From the NCBI RefSeq assembly GCF_003611695.1, contig NZ_RAWE01000052.1, positions 1 to 52,124 on the forward strand: a DNA stretch of 52,124 nt. Direction: 5' to 3'. The notes below the pieces were generated by a model that did not search any database, was not told where the DNA came from, and saw nothing but the letters and a program-made list of their open reading frames with translations. Below are positions 31,404 to 41,300 of this stretch, piece by piece. A program made the position numbers and the translations under genes. This stretch comes from Corallococcus carmarthensis (GTDB taxonomy: Bacteria > Myxococcota > Myxococcia > Myxococcales > Myxococcaceae). Numbering within the stretch: the stretch's first letter is position 1; each line of letters opens with the position of its first letter.

Positions 31404-33389
31404 TCAGGGCAGCACGGTCACCGTGTCTCCCTTCAAACGCACCTTGACGGTGGCCTCGTTGGGCAGCGCGTCGAGCTCGTCGATGATGTGGTTCTCATCC
31501 ACGCCCACCCGCACGGTGTAGTCGCCGTCCGGCGTGTCCGTGACATCCAGCCACTGGCAGGCGGTGTCCGCGGTGTAGACGTCCGACCAGCCCGGGGAGA
31601 TGCCCGTGCCCGGGTCGTACCAGGCGAACGAGGTGCCGTCCGCGCAGTACTGGGTGAAGTCCACCATGTAGAAGCCCTGCTTGCGCCCCACGGCCAGGGA
31701 GGTGCCGGAGGCATCCTTGAGGTCGTAGCCAGCGAAGTTCACCAGGTGGTCGTGCTGGTGGCACTCGTCATAGACGAAGAGGTCCGGCCGCTCCTCCGGA
31801 GAAGGCACCACCGCGGGCGCGGTGCCCATGTTCATGATGGAGGTGGTGAAGCGCAGCAGGCGCCGCTCGCCGCCCGCGGGCACGCAGCCCTCGCGCACCT
31901 CGCAGGAGTCCGCCGCGAAGGAGCGCCGTTCGATGTAGAGCGTGCGGGCGATGACGTCCCGGTCCACCGTCAGGTCCGGCTTGCCGTTCACCGGATCCAC
32001 CTGGAGGTTGCACGTCTTCGTGGTCATCAGCGCGGGCGCGGGCTCCTGCGAGTCCGGCACCGTGCCGCCGCCGAACACCACCACCCGGCCCGGGGCGCGC
32101 GTGCCGTCGCTCTCCTGCGACAGGCCCACCACCAGGTCGTCGTACCCGTCCCCGTCCAGGTCGCCGGGGCTCGCCACGCTGGGGAGGGTGAAGCCCAGCA
32201 TCGTCTGGGGCAGGAGGCGGTTGGCGCGCGGCCACGACCACACCGGCTCCAGCGGACCGGACACGTTCGCCGTGGGGCGGAAGAGGTACACGCGTCCCAG
32301 CGAGGCGAAGACGAAGTCGTGGCCCGTGCTGCCCTCCACCATGGAGCCCACCATGGCGCTCTGGGCGGCCACGCTGGGGAAGGCCGGGTCGTCCATCAAC
32401 TGCCACACGGGCGTGGCGGAGTAGCCCTGGACGGAGGCGTCGGACAGGTGCAGGCGCACGCTGCCCCGGAGCCCCACGAGCAGCTCCGGACGGCCATCTC
32501 CGCTCAGGTCCGGGAGGGACCTCGCGCTCTCCGCCGTGCCCTTCCACACCGGCTGCGTGGTGAGCGAGCCATCACAGGCGCGCGCGCTGTCCGCCTTGCA
32601 GCCCAGGAAGAGGCCGTAACTGCTCTCCTCTCCGAACAGGGCGACGAGCAGGTCCTGGGCGCCGTCCCCGTCCGTGTCTCCCGCGGGCTGCGCGTAGCCG
32701 GACAGCACGCGCACGTTGGTGAAGGGGCCATCCTTCCCGCCAGGCGTCGCGCGGTAGAGGGTGGTGCTGCCGCTGAAGGTCGTGACGAGGAGGTCATCCA
32801 GCCCGTCGCCATCCACGTCCAGCAGCCGCGCGATGGCGAAGCGCGTGGTCGAGGAGTCCGGCACGCGGAACACCGGCTGGGCGAACACCTGGGACAGGTC
32901 CGGCCCGCCCTTGTACACGCTGACGCCGTAGTAGCTCTTCACCAGCACGTCCGCGTACGCGTCCCCGTCCACGTCGCCCGTGCCCACCGTCATCTGGTAG
33001 CCCGACGTGCGCGGGCTGGGGTGCACCCACGACAGCGTCGAGGTGACGGGGGTCTGGGAGAAATAGGAGGCCTGCCCCGGGTACACCATCACGCGGCCCG
33101 GGTCCGTGGGGCCGCTCGTGCACGGCGGTGAGATGACCACCAGGTCCTGGCGGTCATCGCCGTTGATGTCGCCCAGCGCCACGCCGCGGCCAAAGCACTG
33201 CTTCGCGTTGAGGCCATCCCCTTCGACCTGCCAGCGCGGCGTTTCGGAGAGGGTGGACCCGGCGGTGCCGGCATCCTCCTGGGAGCCAGCATCCGGGACG
33301 CCCGCGTCGGGCTGGGGCTTCGGGTCGTCCTTGCAGCCGGCCGTCAGGGACATCATCACCGCGCAGGCCAGCGCTCCACGGATCCGCAT
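31404..33389 (-). CDS. FG-GAP/lysyl-oxidase lipoprotein, copy 2
   Basis: A 661-residue paralogue of the downstream gene with the same architecture: lipobox (TAGC), FG-GAP/VCBS propeller and C-terminal lysyl oxidase domain. Copper ligands CHQHDH (Cys543-His548), cofactor Lys570 and Tyr605 are all present, again 35 residues apart. The C-terminal domains of the two copies are almost identical, while the propellers differ more, as after tandem duplication with conversion or selection on the catalytic domain. GAGGAG precedes ATG 33389. A gap of 100 bp separates the pair, which may share a transcript. Confidence 0.9.
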   Translation of the reverse strand: MRIRGALACAVMMSLTAGCKDDPKPQPDAGVPDAGSQEDAGTAGSTLSETPRWQVEGDGLNAKQCFGRGVALGDINGDDRQDLVVISPPCTSGPTDPGRVMVYPGQASYFSQTPVTSTLSWVHPSPRTSGYQMTVGTGDVDGDAYADVLVKSYYGVSVYKGGPDLSQVFAQPVFRVPDSSTTRFAIARLLDVDGDGLDDLLVTTFSGSTTLYRATPGGKDGPFTNVRVLSGYAQPAGDTDGDGAQDLLVALFGEESSYGLFLGCKADSARACDGSLTTQPVWKGTAESARSLPDLSGDGRPELLVGLRGSVRLHLSDASVQGYSATPVWQLMDDPAFPSVAAQSAMVGSMVEGSTGHDFVFASLGRVYLFRPTANVSGPLEPVWSWPRANRLLPQTMLGFTLPSVASPGDLDGDGYDDLVVGLSQESDGTRAPGRVVVFGGGTVPDSQEPAPALMTTKTCNLQVDPVNGKPDLTVDRDVIARTLYIERRSFAADSCEVREGCVPAGGERRLLRFTTSIMNMGTAPAVVPSPEERPDLFVYDECHQHDHLVNFAGYDLKDASGTSLAVGRKQGFYMVDFTQYCADGTSFAWYDPGTGISPGWSDVYTADTACQWLDVTDTPDGDYTVRVGVDENHIIDELDALPNEATVKVRLKGDTVTVLP

Positions 33390-33635
33390 GCGTCACTCCT
33401 CGGTAGGACGCGCTCACGACCAAGGCGCGGCCGACGTCCGGCAGGAAGGGATGCGCAGGATAGAACCGCGCGCGCGCTTCCCCGAAAGACCCTTGCCCGG
33501 TGAATGGTTCTTTCGATGGATGCCCGACGGCCCATTGCCTCCCGGACGGAGAGCAGCCGAGCGGACGGGCGTGGTCAGCCCCCGCCGCCATCCCCAGATT
33601 CGCGCGGATGCACGCGTGCAGCGCGTGCCCGAGCC

Positions 33636-35393
33636 ATGGCCGACACCGCCGCCGACACCGCCCTGGACTCCCGCGCCGCGCCGGCGTCCGAGCGGTTCAG
33701 CCGTTCACAGAAGGCCTTCACGCTGGCGGGGGCGCTGCTGGGGCTGCTGCTGGCGGCGTTGGATCAAACCATCGTCGCCACGGCGGGGCCCACCATCCAG
33801 GCGGACCTCCACATCGCGCCGGAGCACTACCCGTGGCTCACCACCGCGTACCTGGTGGCCTCCACGATGATGGTGCCCGTGTGGGGCAAGCTGTCGGACC
33901 TGCTGGGCCGCCGCGCGGTGCTGGTGGCGGGCATCGCCGTGTTCCTCACCGGCAGCTTCCTGTGCGGCGCGTCCCGCTCCACGCTCGCGCTCATCCTCTG
34001 CCGCGCGGTGCAGGGCCTGGGCAGCGCGGCCCTCTTCACCGGCTCCCTGGCGGTGGTGGCGGACCTGTTCCCTCCGCGCGACCGGGGCAAGTACCAGGGC
34101 CTGTTCGGCGCGGTGTTCGGCCTGTCCAGCGTCATTGGTCCGCTGGCTGGCGGCTTCATCACCGACGCGCTGGGCTGGCACTGGGTGTTCTTCATCAACC
34201 TGCCGGTGGGCGCGCTCGCGCTGACGCTCATCTTCCTGCGCATGCCGCCGCTCAAGCCGGAGGGCGTGCAAGGCGGGAGTCTGGACATCCCGGGCGCGGC
34301 GGCGCTGGCGGTGGGCGTGGTGCCGCTGCTGCTCGCGCTCAGCCTGGGCCATGGCGCGGCGGCACCGAGGGCGGGCGGGTTCGCGTGGGGCTCCGCGCCC
34401 ATCCTGGGGCTGTTCGCGCTGTCGGCGGTGGGGCTGGGACTCTTCGTGTGGCGGGAGCGCCATGCGAAGGAGCCGCTGCTGGAGCCGTCGCTGTTCCGCG
34501 TGCGCGCGTTCTCCGCGGGCAACGCGGCGGTGTTCACCATTGGCGCGGTGTTCCTGGCGTCCGTCACCTTCCTGCCGCTGTTCATGGTGAACGTGGTGGG
34601 GCTGTCGGCGACGCACTCCGGGCTGACGCTCACGCCGCTGACCCTGGGCGTGGTGGCGGGCAACGTGCTGTCCGGGCAGCTGGTGTCACGGCTGGGCCGT
34701 TACAAGGCGCTGATGGTGGGGGCGCTGCTGTTCCTCATGGGCGGCTTCGCGGTGATGGGCTTCACGCTGACGCCCGACTCCAGCCAGGCCGAGGTCACGG
34801 TGAAGATGGTGCTGGTGGGCCTGGGCCTGGGCCCGTCCATCCCGCTCTACACCGTGGCCGTGCAGAACTCCGTGCCGCCCCAGCGCATTGGCGTGGCCAC
34901 GTCCGCGACGACGTTCTTCCGGCAGCTGGGCATGACGGTGGGCGTGGCGCTGCTGGGCACCGTGTTCGCGGGAACGCTGAGCCGGGAGATGCACGCGCGC
35001 ACGCAGCAGGCCACGCACGGGCTGCCTCCGGACGTGCGTCAGGAGCTGCGCGCGTCCGCGCCGGGAGGCCTGGGCGGAGAGGGCGCGCCTCAGGGCCAGA
35101 AATTCCAACCGGAAGAGGTGAAGGCGAAGCTGCGGGAGGGCTTCGCGGAGGAGCGGCGGCAGGCGTTGCAGGAAGGGCCGGAAGCCCGCGCGCGTGTGGA
35201 CGCCGACGAGGCCCGAGCGCTGTCCACCGTGGACCGCGTGGAGCGCGCGCTCAAGGAGTCCTTCACCCGCGCGACCATGGCGGTGTACCGCGTCGCCATC
35301 TTCGTCGCGCTGGCGGCCCTGCTCGTCACGCTGCTGCTGCCGGAGCTGCCGCTCCGGCGGGGTGGGCCGCGCAAGGCCCCGGCGGAGGCGTAA
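33636..35393 (+). CDS. DHA2-family MFS drug exporter (EmrB/QacA type)
   Basis: A 585-residue, probable 14-helix major facilitator. Helix 1 carries LDQTIVATAGP and the first cytoplasmic loop holds motif A GKLSDLLGRR; motif C-like GPLAGGFITDALGWHWVFFINLP is typical of DHA2 proton-driven multidrug exporters. Before the last helix there is an unusually long hydrophilic loop (about 470-550) rich in Glu, Arg and Gln. ATG 33636 gives a normal N-terminus, though no strong ribosome site is seen; an upstream start at 33504 would add low-complexity residues. No regulator gene is adjacent. Confidence 0.93.
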   Translation: MADTAADTALDSRAAPASERFSRSQKAFTLAGALLGLLLAALDQTIVATAGPTIQADLHIAPEHYPWLTTAYLVASTMMVPVWGKLSDLLGRRAVLVAGIAVFLTGSFLCGASRSTLALILCRAVQGLGSAALFTGSLAVVADLFPPRDRGKYQGLFGAVFGLSSVIGPLAGGFITDALGWHWVFFINLPVGALALTLIFLRMPPLKPEGVQGGSLDIPGAAALAVGVVPLLLALSLGHGAAAPRAGGFAWGSAPILGLFALSAVGLGLFVWRERHAKEPLLEPSLFRVRAFSAGNAAVFTIGAVFLASVTFLPLFMVNVVGLSATHSGLTLTPLTLGVVAGNVLSGQLVSRLGRYKALMVGALLFLMGGFAVMGFTLTPDSSQAEVTVKMVLVGLGLGPSIPLYTVAVQNSVPPQRIGVATSATTFFRQLGMTVGVALLGTVFAGTLSREMHARTQQATHGLPPDVRQELRASAPGGLGGEGAPQGQKFQPEEVKAKLREGFAEERRQALQEGPEARARVDADEARALSTVDRVERALKESFTRATMAVYRVAIFVALAALLVTLLLPELPLRRGGPRKAPAEA

Positions 35394-35459
35394 GCGCCAC
35401 CGCCTCCCCGTATCGCGGACGCGCCCGGGCGAGGCCCGCGCCACGACGTGCCGGGCGCC

Positions 35460-36971
35460 CTACTTCTTCGCCGGCGGCGGTTCGTCCGACTCCGGCGCGG
35501 TGGGCCGCACGAGCGTGCCCGGCGCCTCCGCCAGCGCGTACGCCATCCACGTCACCGCCGCGGTGCTGCGCGACAGGTCCTGCGGATCCACCTTGTCCAG
35601 CGTGTCCGCCATGGAGTGGTGCACGTCGAAGTAGCGGCTGCTGTCCACCCGCACGCCCACGAAGGGCACGTGCGCGGGCTCCATGGGGCTCAAGTCCGCG
35701 CCCGTCGCGTGCCCCACCAGGAACCGGGCCGCGCCCAGCCCCTCCAGCGGTGCCAGCCACGGCCGCATCAGCGCCTCACCGCCCGGCCCCGCGTGCAGGC
35801 TCACGCCCAGGGGGCGCCCGCCGCCCGCGTCCATCTCCACCGCGGCCACATGCTTGGACAATTCCTTCGCGTGGGCCTCCGCGTACGCGCGGCCGCCGCG
35901 CAGCCCGTTCTCCTCGTTCATGAACAGCACCACGCGCACCGTGCGCCGGGGCGCCTGGGGCAGCTTCGCGATGAGCCGCGCGGCCTCCATCACCATCACC
36001 ACGCCCGCGCCGTCGTCGTGCGCGCCCGTGCCCACGTCCCACGAGTCCAGGTGCGCGCCCAGCAGCACCACCTCGTCCGGCTTCTCGCGGCCCCGCACCT
36101 CCGCCACCACGTTGGACGAGTCCGCCTCCGGCAGGTCCGAGCACCCCAACACCAGCCGCACCTTCACCGTCCCGCCCTGGAGCATCCGGTGCAGCGTGAG
36201 CGCGTCCTCCACCGACACCGCCGCCGCGGGCAGGCGCGGGCCGCCCTCGTCGAAGCGCGTGGCCCCCGTGTGCGGCGTGCGCAGCGACGCCGTGGCCAGC
36301 GAACGCACCAGCGCCGCCACCGCGCCCTGCTTCGCCGCCGCCGCCGGCCCCCGGCTGCGCATCCCCGCGAAGCGGCCGTAGTCCGCCGCCTCCGACATGG
36401 TGTGGTTGAAGAGCACGATGCGGCCCTTCACCTTGTCACCCAGCGCGGCCAGCTCCTCCAGGGAGTTCACCTCCACCACCTCCGCCGTGATGCCCTCCGG
36501 CGGCGTGGGCGCGCTGCCCCCCAGCGCCAGGAGCGCCAATGGCAGGCCGCGAGTGCGTTCGGAGGAGAGGATTTCGCCGTGCTCCTCGCCCCGCACCCAG
36601 CGCGGCACCTTCACCGGCTCCTTCCACGCCTTCACCCCATCCGCCTGGAAGGAGCGCAGGGCCCACTGCACCGCGGCCTCCGCGGACTCGGAGCCCGACA
36701 GGCGCGGACCCACGCCGTCCGTCAGCTCCGCCAGCCGCGCGTAGGCATGGCCTTCCGCGAGCGCGGGCCCCACCAGCTTCGCCGCCGTGGCCTGCTGCGC
36801 GGCGCTCAGCTTCGACACGGCCGGGGGCGCCGCCTTCACCGACGCGGTGGCCGCGGACTTCGGCGCGGGGTCCTGGGACGGCGCGGTGGCGGTGTTCTGG
36901 GGGGCGGGCGATGCCGAGGTGAGCAGGTGCAGGGCCAGCGAGACGGGCAGGACGAAGGCGGACGTGGACAC
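35460..36971 (-). CDS. Secreted M28-family metallopeptidase (PGCP-like)
   Basis: A 503-residue zinc aminopeptidase/carboxypeptidase of family M28 with a PA-domain insertion (about 160-290), as in plasma glutamate carboxypeptidase. Di-zinc ligands are visible: His in GAHLDSWD, Asp in GAHDDGAG, the Glu pair in MNEENGLRGG, Asp in EMDAGG and His in VHHSMADT. A signal peptide (VSLALHLLTSASPA) sends it out of the cytoplasm, and a Pro/Ala-rich linker follows. The GTG start at 36971 has GAGGA 7 nt upstream. Probable role: peptide scavenging from lysed prey or protein turnover outside the cell. Confidence 0.9.
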   Translation of the reverse strand: MSTSAFVLPVSLALHLLTSASPAPQNTATAPSQDPAPKSAATASVKAAPPAVSKLSAAQQATAAKLVGPALAEGHAYARLAELTDGVGPRLSGSESAEAAVQWALRSFQADGVKAWKEPVKVPRWVRGEEHGEILSSERTRGLPLALLALGGSAPTPPEGITAEVVEVNSLEELAALGDKVKGRIVLFNHTMSEAADYGRFAGMRSRGPAAAAKQGAVAALVRSLATASLRTPHTGATRFDEGGPRLPAAAVSVEDALTLHRMLQGGTVKVRLVLGCSDLPEADSSNVVAEVRGREKPDEVVLLGAHLDSWDVGTGAHDDGAGVVMVMEAARLIAKLPQAPRRTVRVVLFMNEENGLRGGRAYAEAHAKELSKHVAAVEMDAGGGRPLGVSLHAGPGGEALMRPWLAPLEGLGAARFLVGHATGADLSPMEPAHVPFVGVRVDSSRYFDVHHSMADTLDKVDPQDLSRSTAAVTWMAYALAEAPGTLVRPTAPESDEPPPAKK

Positions 36972-37155
36972 TCGAATCCTCGACGGGACCTGGAGAATGA
37001 GCGGGGCGAGGTGGAAGTCCCAGGGGCCACCGCGCGCCGAGAGGGGGAACGCGGCGCGCGGGGCTCAACTGGGACGTCACGCACCGGTTCCGCGGTTGGG
37101 GAACGCGAGGCCCGGTACATACGCCATCTTCCAAGAAGAAGAGGACGTGCGTGCA

Positions 37156-37167
37156 TTCTTTAAAGAA
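37156..37167. promoter_or_regulatory. 12-bp perfect palindrome TTCTTTAAAGAA
   Basis: An AT-only-centred palindrome in the 250-bp divergent region between the M28 peptidase and the gene at 37222. Such a sequence is rare in DNA of this base composition, so it is a candidate operator or promoter part. Confidence 0.35.
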
Positions 37168-37221
37168 ATTCTTCGCAGCGTCAAGGCGGGAAGTGAGCAT
37201 TGCGACTCGCGGGTGATGTGA

Positions 37222-38244
37222 GTGTTCACGACCCTCCGCTACGCCAGACGTCCCATGACACCCACCCCTCCCGGGCGACTCGAGACGTCCTGCCAGAGCC
37301 TGGAGGCCCTGGGTGCGTGGCTCGCGTCCCGTGATTTCGGCCGCTTGGAAGATGACGCGCTGCCCATGCTGCTGCTCGCGGTGCACGGGCGGGACTTCAC
37401 GCGCGACTTCCGGGAGGAGTTCGACGCTGGAGACGACTGGGCCCCCGCGCTGGGGCGGACGGCGCGCGCGGTGGGCCGCGCCTTCGACTTCCTCCGTGAA
37501 GACGCGGGCATCGCGCACCTGAGCCTCGTGCCCAGGCCGGACGTGCTGCCCCTGTTGTGCCGCTTCTTCCACCTGCATCCCCAACCGCCGGCGGAGTCCC
37601 GCGTGCGGCTGGCGCACTGGCTGTGGCGCCATGCCCTCTTCGACACCGCGCGTTCACCGCCGGACACCGATGCGCTCGCGAGCTTCGCCCTGCTCACGCC
37701 GGACGCGGGCGCCTCCGTGCGCGCGCTGCTGGACCGCGTGGGGCCGCCACCTCCGCGAGGTTGGGAGCGCTATTCACAGCCCGGCATGGCGGGGCTCGCG
37801 TCGGTGGCGGACCGGGTGGAGGCCAACGCGCTGCTGGCGCTGAAGCCCCGGCACCTGCTCACCAGCGCCGTGCTGGAGCCGGGCCCGCTGCTGGAGGTCC
37901 AGGGCGCGGTGGCCTTCCTGCCCCTGTTCCCACCACCGCTGTCGGGGGCCGCCCCGCCGCCGGGTCCGGGGAGCGACCTGCTGCTCACCCTGGCGAACCA
38001 GGTCTTCCACCCGGTGCTCGCGCCGGGCCGGTCCCTGCTGGGGCTGGTGCGCGCGGGCGTGACGCCTTCGGCCGTATTCCCCACCCACGCCCTGGGTCCT
38101 GACGCCCTGGCTGCCCTGCGGCTGGGCGACGGAGCGGGTTTCCTCGCGCGGCGGCGCGACGGACTGGTGACGCACATCCGGGCGTTCATCCGGGCGCGAA
38201 CGGGCGCGGACCCCGAGGAGGATGCTTCGATTCCGCAGGAATGA
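37222..38244 (+). CDS. Protein resembling the C-terminal part of DUF262 proteins
   Basis: A 340-residue protein of unknown function. The segment VLPLLCRFFHLHP...SRVRLAHWLWRHALF and the later NALLALKPRHLLTS match, from memory, the C-terminal half of DUF262 (GmrSD-like) proteins. The N-terminal ParB-like nuclease domain of that family is absent, so this is either a stand-alone variant or a remnant. Start choice is open: GTG 37222 or ATG 37255 (MTPTPPGR); neither has a strong ribosome site. The last residues (DPEEDASIPQE) are acidic. The adjacent sensor kinase begins about 90 bp downstream on the same strand. Confidence 0.65.
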   Translation: MFTTLRYARRPMTPTPPGRLETSCQSLEALGAWLASRDFGRLEDDALPMLLLAVHGRDFTRDFREEFDAGDDWAPALGRTARAVGRAFDFLREDAGIAHLSLVPRPDVLPLLCRFFHLHPQPPAESRVRLAHWLWRHALFDTARSPPDTDALASFALLTPDAGASVRALLDRVGPPPPRGWERYSQPGMAGLASVADRVEANALLALKPRHLLTSAVLEPGPLLEVQGAVAFLPLFPPPLSGAAPPPGPGSDLLLTLANQVFHPVLAPGRSLLGLVRAGVTPSAVFPTHALGPDALAALRLGDGAGFLARRRDGLVTHIRAFIRARTGADPEEDASIPQE

Positions 38245-38334
38245 TTCCCCCGGAATTCTCCGTTGCTCCCCCCGGAGGACCCGGGCGACAGTGCCACAGC
38301 CGGGAGGTCGCCCCCCGACCCGCGGCCCCCCTGC

Positions 38335-41300
38335 ATGAGCGTGCCCCCTTCCGACACCGAACAGGCCCTGAGGGCCGAGGTCGAACGTCTACGGCTCCGC
38401 CTCCGCGCAGCGGGCCTGGATGACGGCACCGGCACGGTCCCGGAGGCGGCGGCGCCCCACGACCTGGACGCAGAAGAGCGGCTGCGCGTGAAGCGCGAAC
38501 AGCTGCGGCTGGCGCAGGAGGCGGGCGGCATCGGCGTGTTCACGCTGGACATCCCCAGCAACCTGCTGACGGTGACGCCGGAGTTCTGCCGGTTGTACGG
38601 CGTGCCGCCCACGGACACCCTGCCCGCGCCGGTCATCGAGGCGCTCGCGCTGGAGGAGGACCGGCACCGGGTGTCCAACGCGCGCACGCGCGGGACGGGA
38701 CAGGTTCCCCCTTCGGTGGAGTACCGCATCCGCCGGGCGGACACCGGGGAGGTGCGGTGGATCCACCGGCGGGCGTCGCTCGTGTACGACGCCGCTGGCA
38801 AGCCCGTGCAGCTCATTGGCATCACCCAGGACGTCACCGAACGGCAGCAGTCCGAAGAAGCGCTGCGCGCGGCGAACGAGCGCGTGCAGCTGGCACTGAA
38901 CACCGAGGCGATGATTGGCACCTGGGTGTGGGACGTGCCCGACAACCGCGTCGTCACGGACGAGCGCTTCGCGCACTCCTTCTCGTTGAATCCCCAGCAG
39001 GCGCGCGAAGGGCTGCCCATCGACCAGTTCGTGGCGGCCATCCACCCGGAGGACCGGCCCGGCGTGGAGGCGTCCATCGCCCACACGCTGAAGGCGGGCG
39101 GTTCGTACCGCGCCGAGTACCGCGTGCGCCGCGCCGACGGCGTCTACCGGTGGGTGGAGGCCAGCGGCCACTGCGTCCGCACCCCGGCGGGCATCCCGCT
39201 GCGCTTTCCCGGCGTGGTGGTGGACATCGACGCGCGCAAACAGGCGGAGCTGCGGCAGGGAGCGCTGCTGGAGATGGCGGACCGGCTGCGCGAGGCCTCG
39301 TCTCCGGATGCCGCCGCGCAGCTCGCCATGGAGGTGGTGGGCCGGATGCTGGGCGTGCCGCGCGCGGGCTACGGCACGGTGGACGCGGCGCACGCGCTGG
39401 TGCTGATGCACCCGAACTGGGTGGCCTCGCCGGACGTGGCGCGCGTGGAGGGCGTGCACCGCTTCCACGACTACGGCGTGTTCCTGGACGACCTCCTCCA
39501 GGGCGAGGTGGTGGCCATCCCGGACGTGCGGGAAGACCCACGCACGGCGTCCCAGGCGGCCACGCTGGAGCAGGTGGGCATCCGGGCGCTGTTCAACATC
39601 CCGCTCCTGGAGCACGGCCGGTTCGTGGCGGTGCTGTTCCTGCACGACGTGCAGCCGCACCGCTGGACGGAGGAGGAGATGGAGCTGTCGCGCAGCGTGG
39701 CCGACCGCGTGTGGGCGACGTTGGCGAGGCTCAAGGCGCTCACGGACCTGAAGCAGGCCAACGAGACGCTGGAGCAGCGCGTGGAGCAGCGCACGCGGGA
39801 GCGGGACCGCGTGTGGAACGTGTCCCAGGACCTGCTGGTGGTGGGGAGCCTGTCGGAGGGGAAGTTCCTCAGCGTCAACCCGGCCTGGACGCAGATGCTG
39901 GGGTGGACGGAGGAGGAGCTGCTGGGCCGCACGTCGGAGTGGCTGGAGCGCGCGGACGACTACTCGCGGACGCGCGACGAGGTGACGCGTCTGGCGGGAG
40001 GGCAGCCCACGCTGAACTTCGAGAGCGCCTACCGGTGCAAGCACGGCGGCTACCGGCGCATCTCCTGGACGGCGGTGCCGGTGCCGGAGGACGGCGTGCT
40101 GTACGCCAGCGGGCGCGACGTCACCGAGCAGCGGCAGACGGAGGAGCAGCTCCGCCAGGCGCAGAAGATGGAGGCGGTGGGGAAGCTCACGGGCGGCGTG
40201 GCGCACGACTTCAACAACCTGCTCCAGGTGGTGGGCGGAAACCTGCAACTGCTCCAGCGCGACGTGGCGGGCAACGAGCGCGGCTTGCAGCGGGTGCGCT
40301 CGGCGCTGGGCGCGGTGGAGCGCGGGGCACGGCTGTCGGCGCAGTTGCTGGCGTTCTCACGGCGGCAGCCGCTGGAGCCGCGCTCGCTGAGCCTGGGCCG
40401 GCTGGTGCGGGGCATGGACGACCTGTTGCGCCGCGCGCTGGGCGAGGACGTGGAGGTGGAGACGGTCATCGGCGGCGGGCTGTGGAACACGCTGGCGGAT
40501 CCGCACCAGTTGGAGAACGTCATCCTCAACCTGGCCATCAACGCGCGCGACGCGATGAAGGGCAGCGGGAAGCTGACGCTGGAGTTGAGCAACGCGTCGC
40601 TGGACGACCACTACGCGCAGGCGCACCCGGAGGTGATGGCGGGGGCGTACGTGCTGCTGGCGGTGTCGGACACGGGCGGGGGCATGACGCCCCAGGTGAT
40701 GGAGCGCGCCTTCGAGCCCTTCTTCACGACGAAGCCGGAGGGCCGGGGCACGGGCCTGGGGCTGAGCATGGTGTACGGCTTCGTGAAGCAGTCCGGCGGG
40801 CACGTGAAGCTCTACAGCGAGCTGGGGCACGGCACGACGGTGAAGGTGTACCTGCCGCGCGCCTTCCAGCCGGAGGCGCCGGTGACGGAGGTGGTGACGG
40901 GGCCGGTGGAGGGCGGGCGGGAGACCATCCTCGCGGTGGAGGACGACGCGGACGTGCGCGCGACGGTGGTGGAGCTGCTGACGGAGCTGGGCTACCGCGT
41001 GTTGCGCGCGGTGGACGGGCAGAGCGCGCTGTCCATCCTGAAGAGCGGCGTCGCGGTGGACCTGCTCTTCACGGACGTGGTGATGCCGGGGCCGGTGAGG
41101 AGCCCGGAGCTGGCGCGGCAGGCGAAGGCGATGCAGCCGGACATCGAGGTGCTCTTCACGTCCGGCTACACGGAGAACGCCATCGTGCACGGCGGCCGGT
41201 TGGACCCGGGCGTGAGCCTGTTGTCCAAGCCGTACCGGCGCGAGGACCTGGCGCGCAAGGTGCGGGCGCTGCTGGACCAGCGGCAGCAGCGGCTGATGAC

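Noticed and set aside
37040-37220. Short frames around AIFQEEEDVRAFFKEI (plus) and its minus-strand counterpart
   Set aside because: No convincing start or ribosome site, and they overlap the palindromic divergent promoter region.
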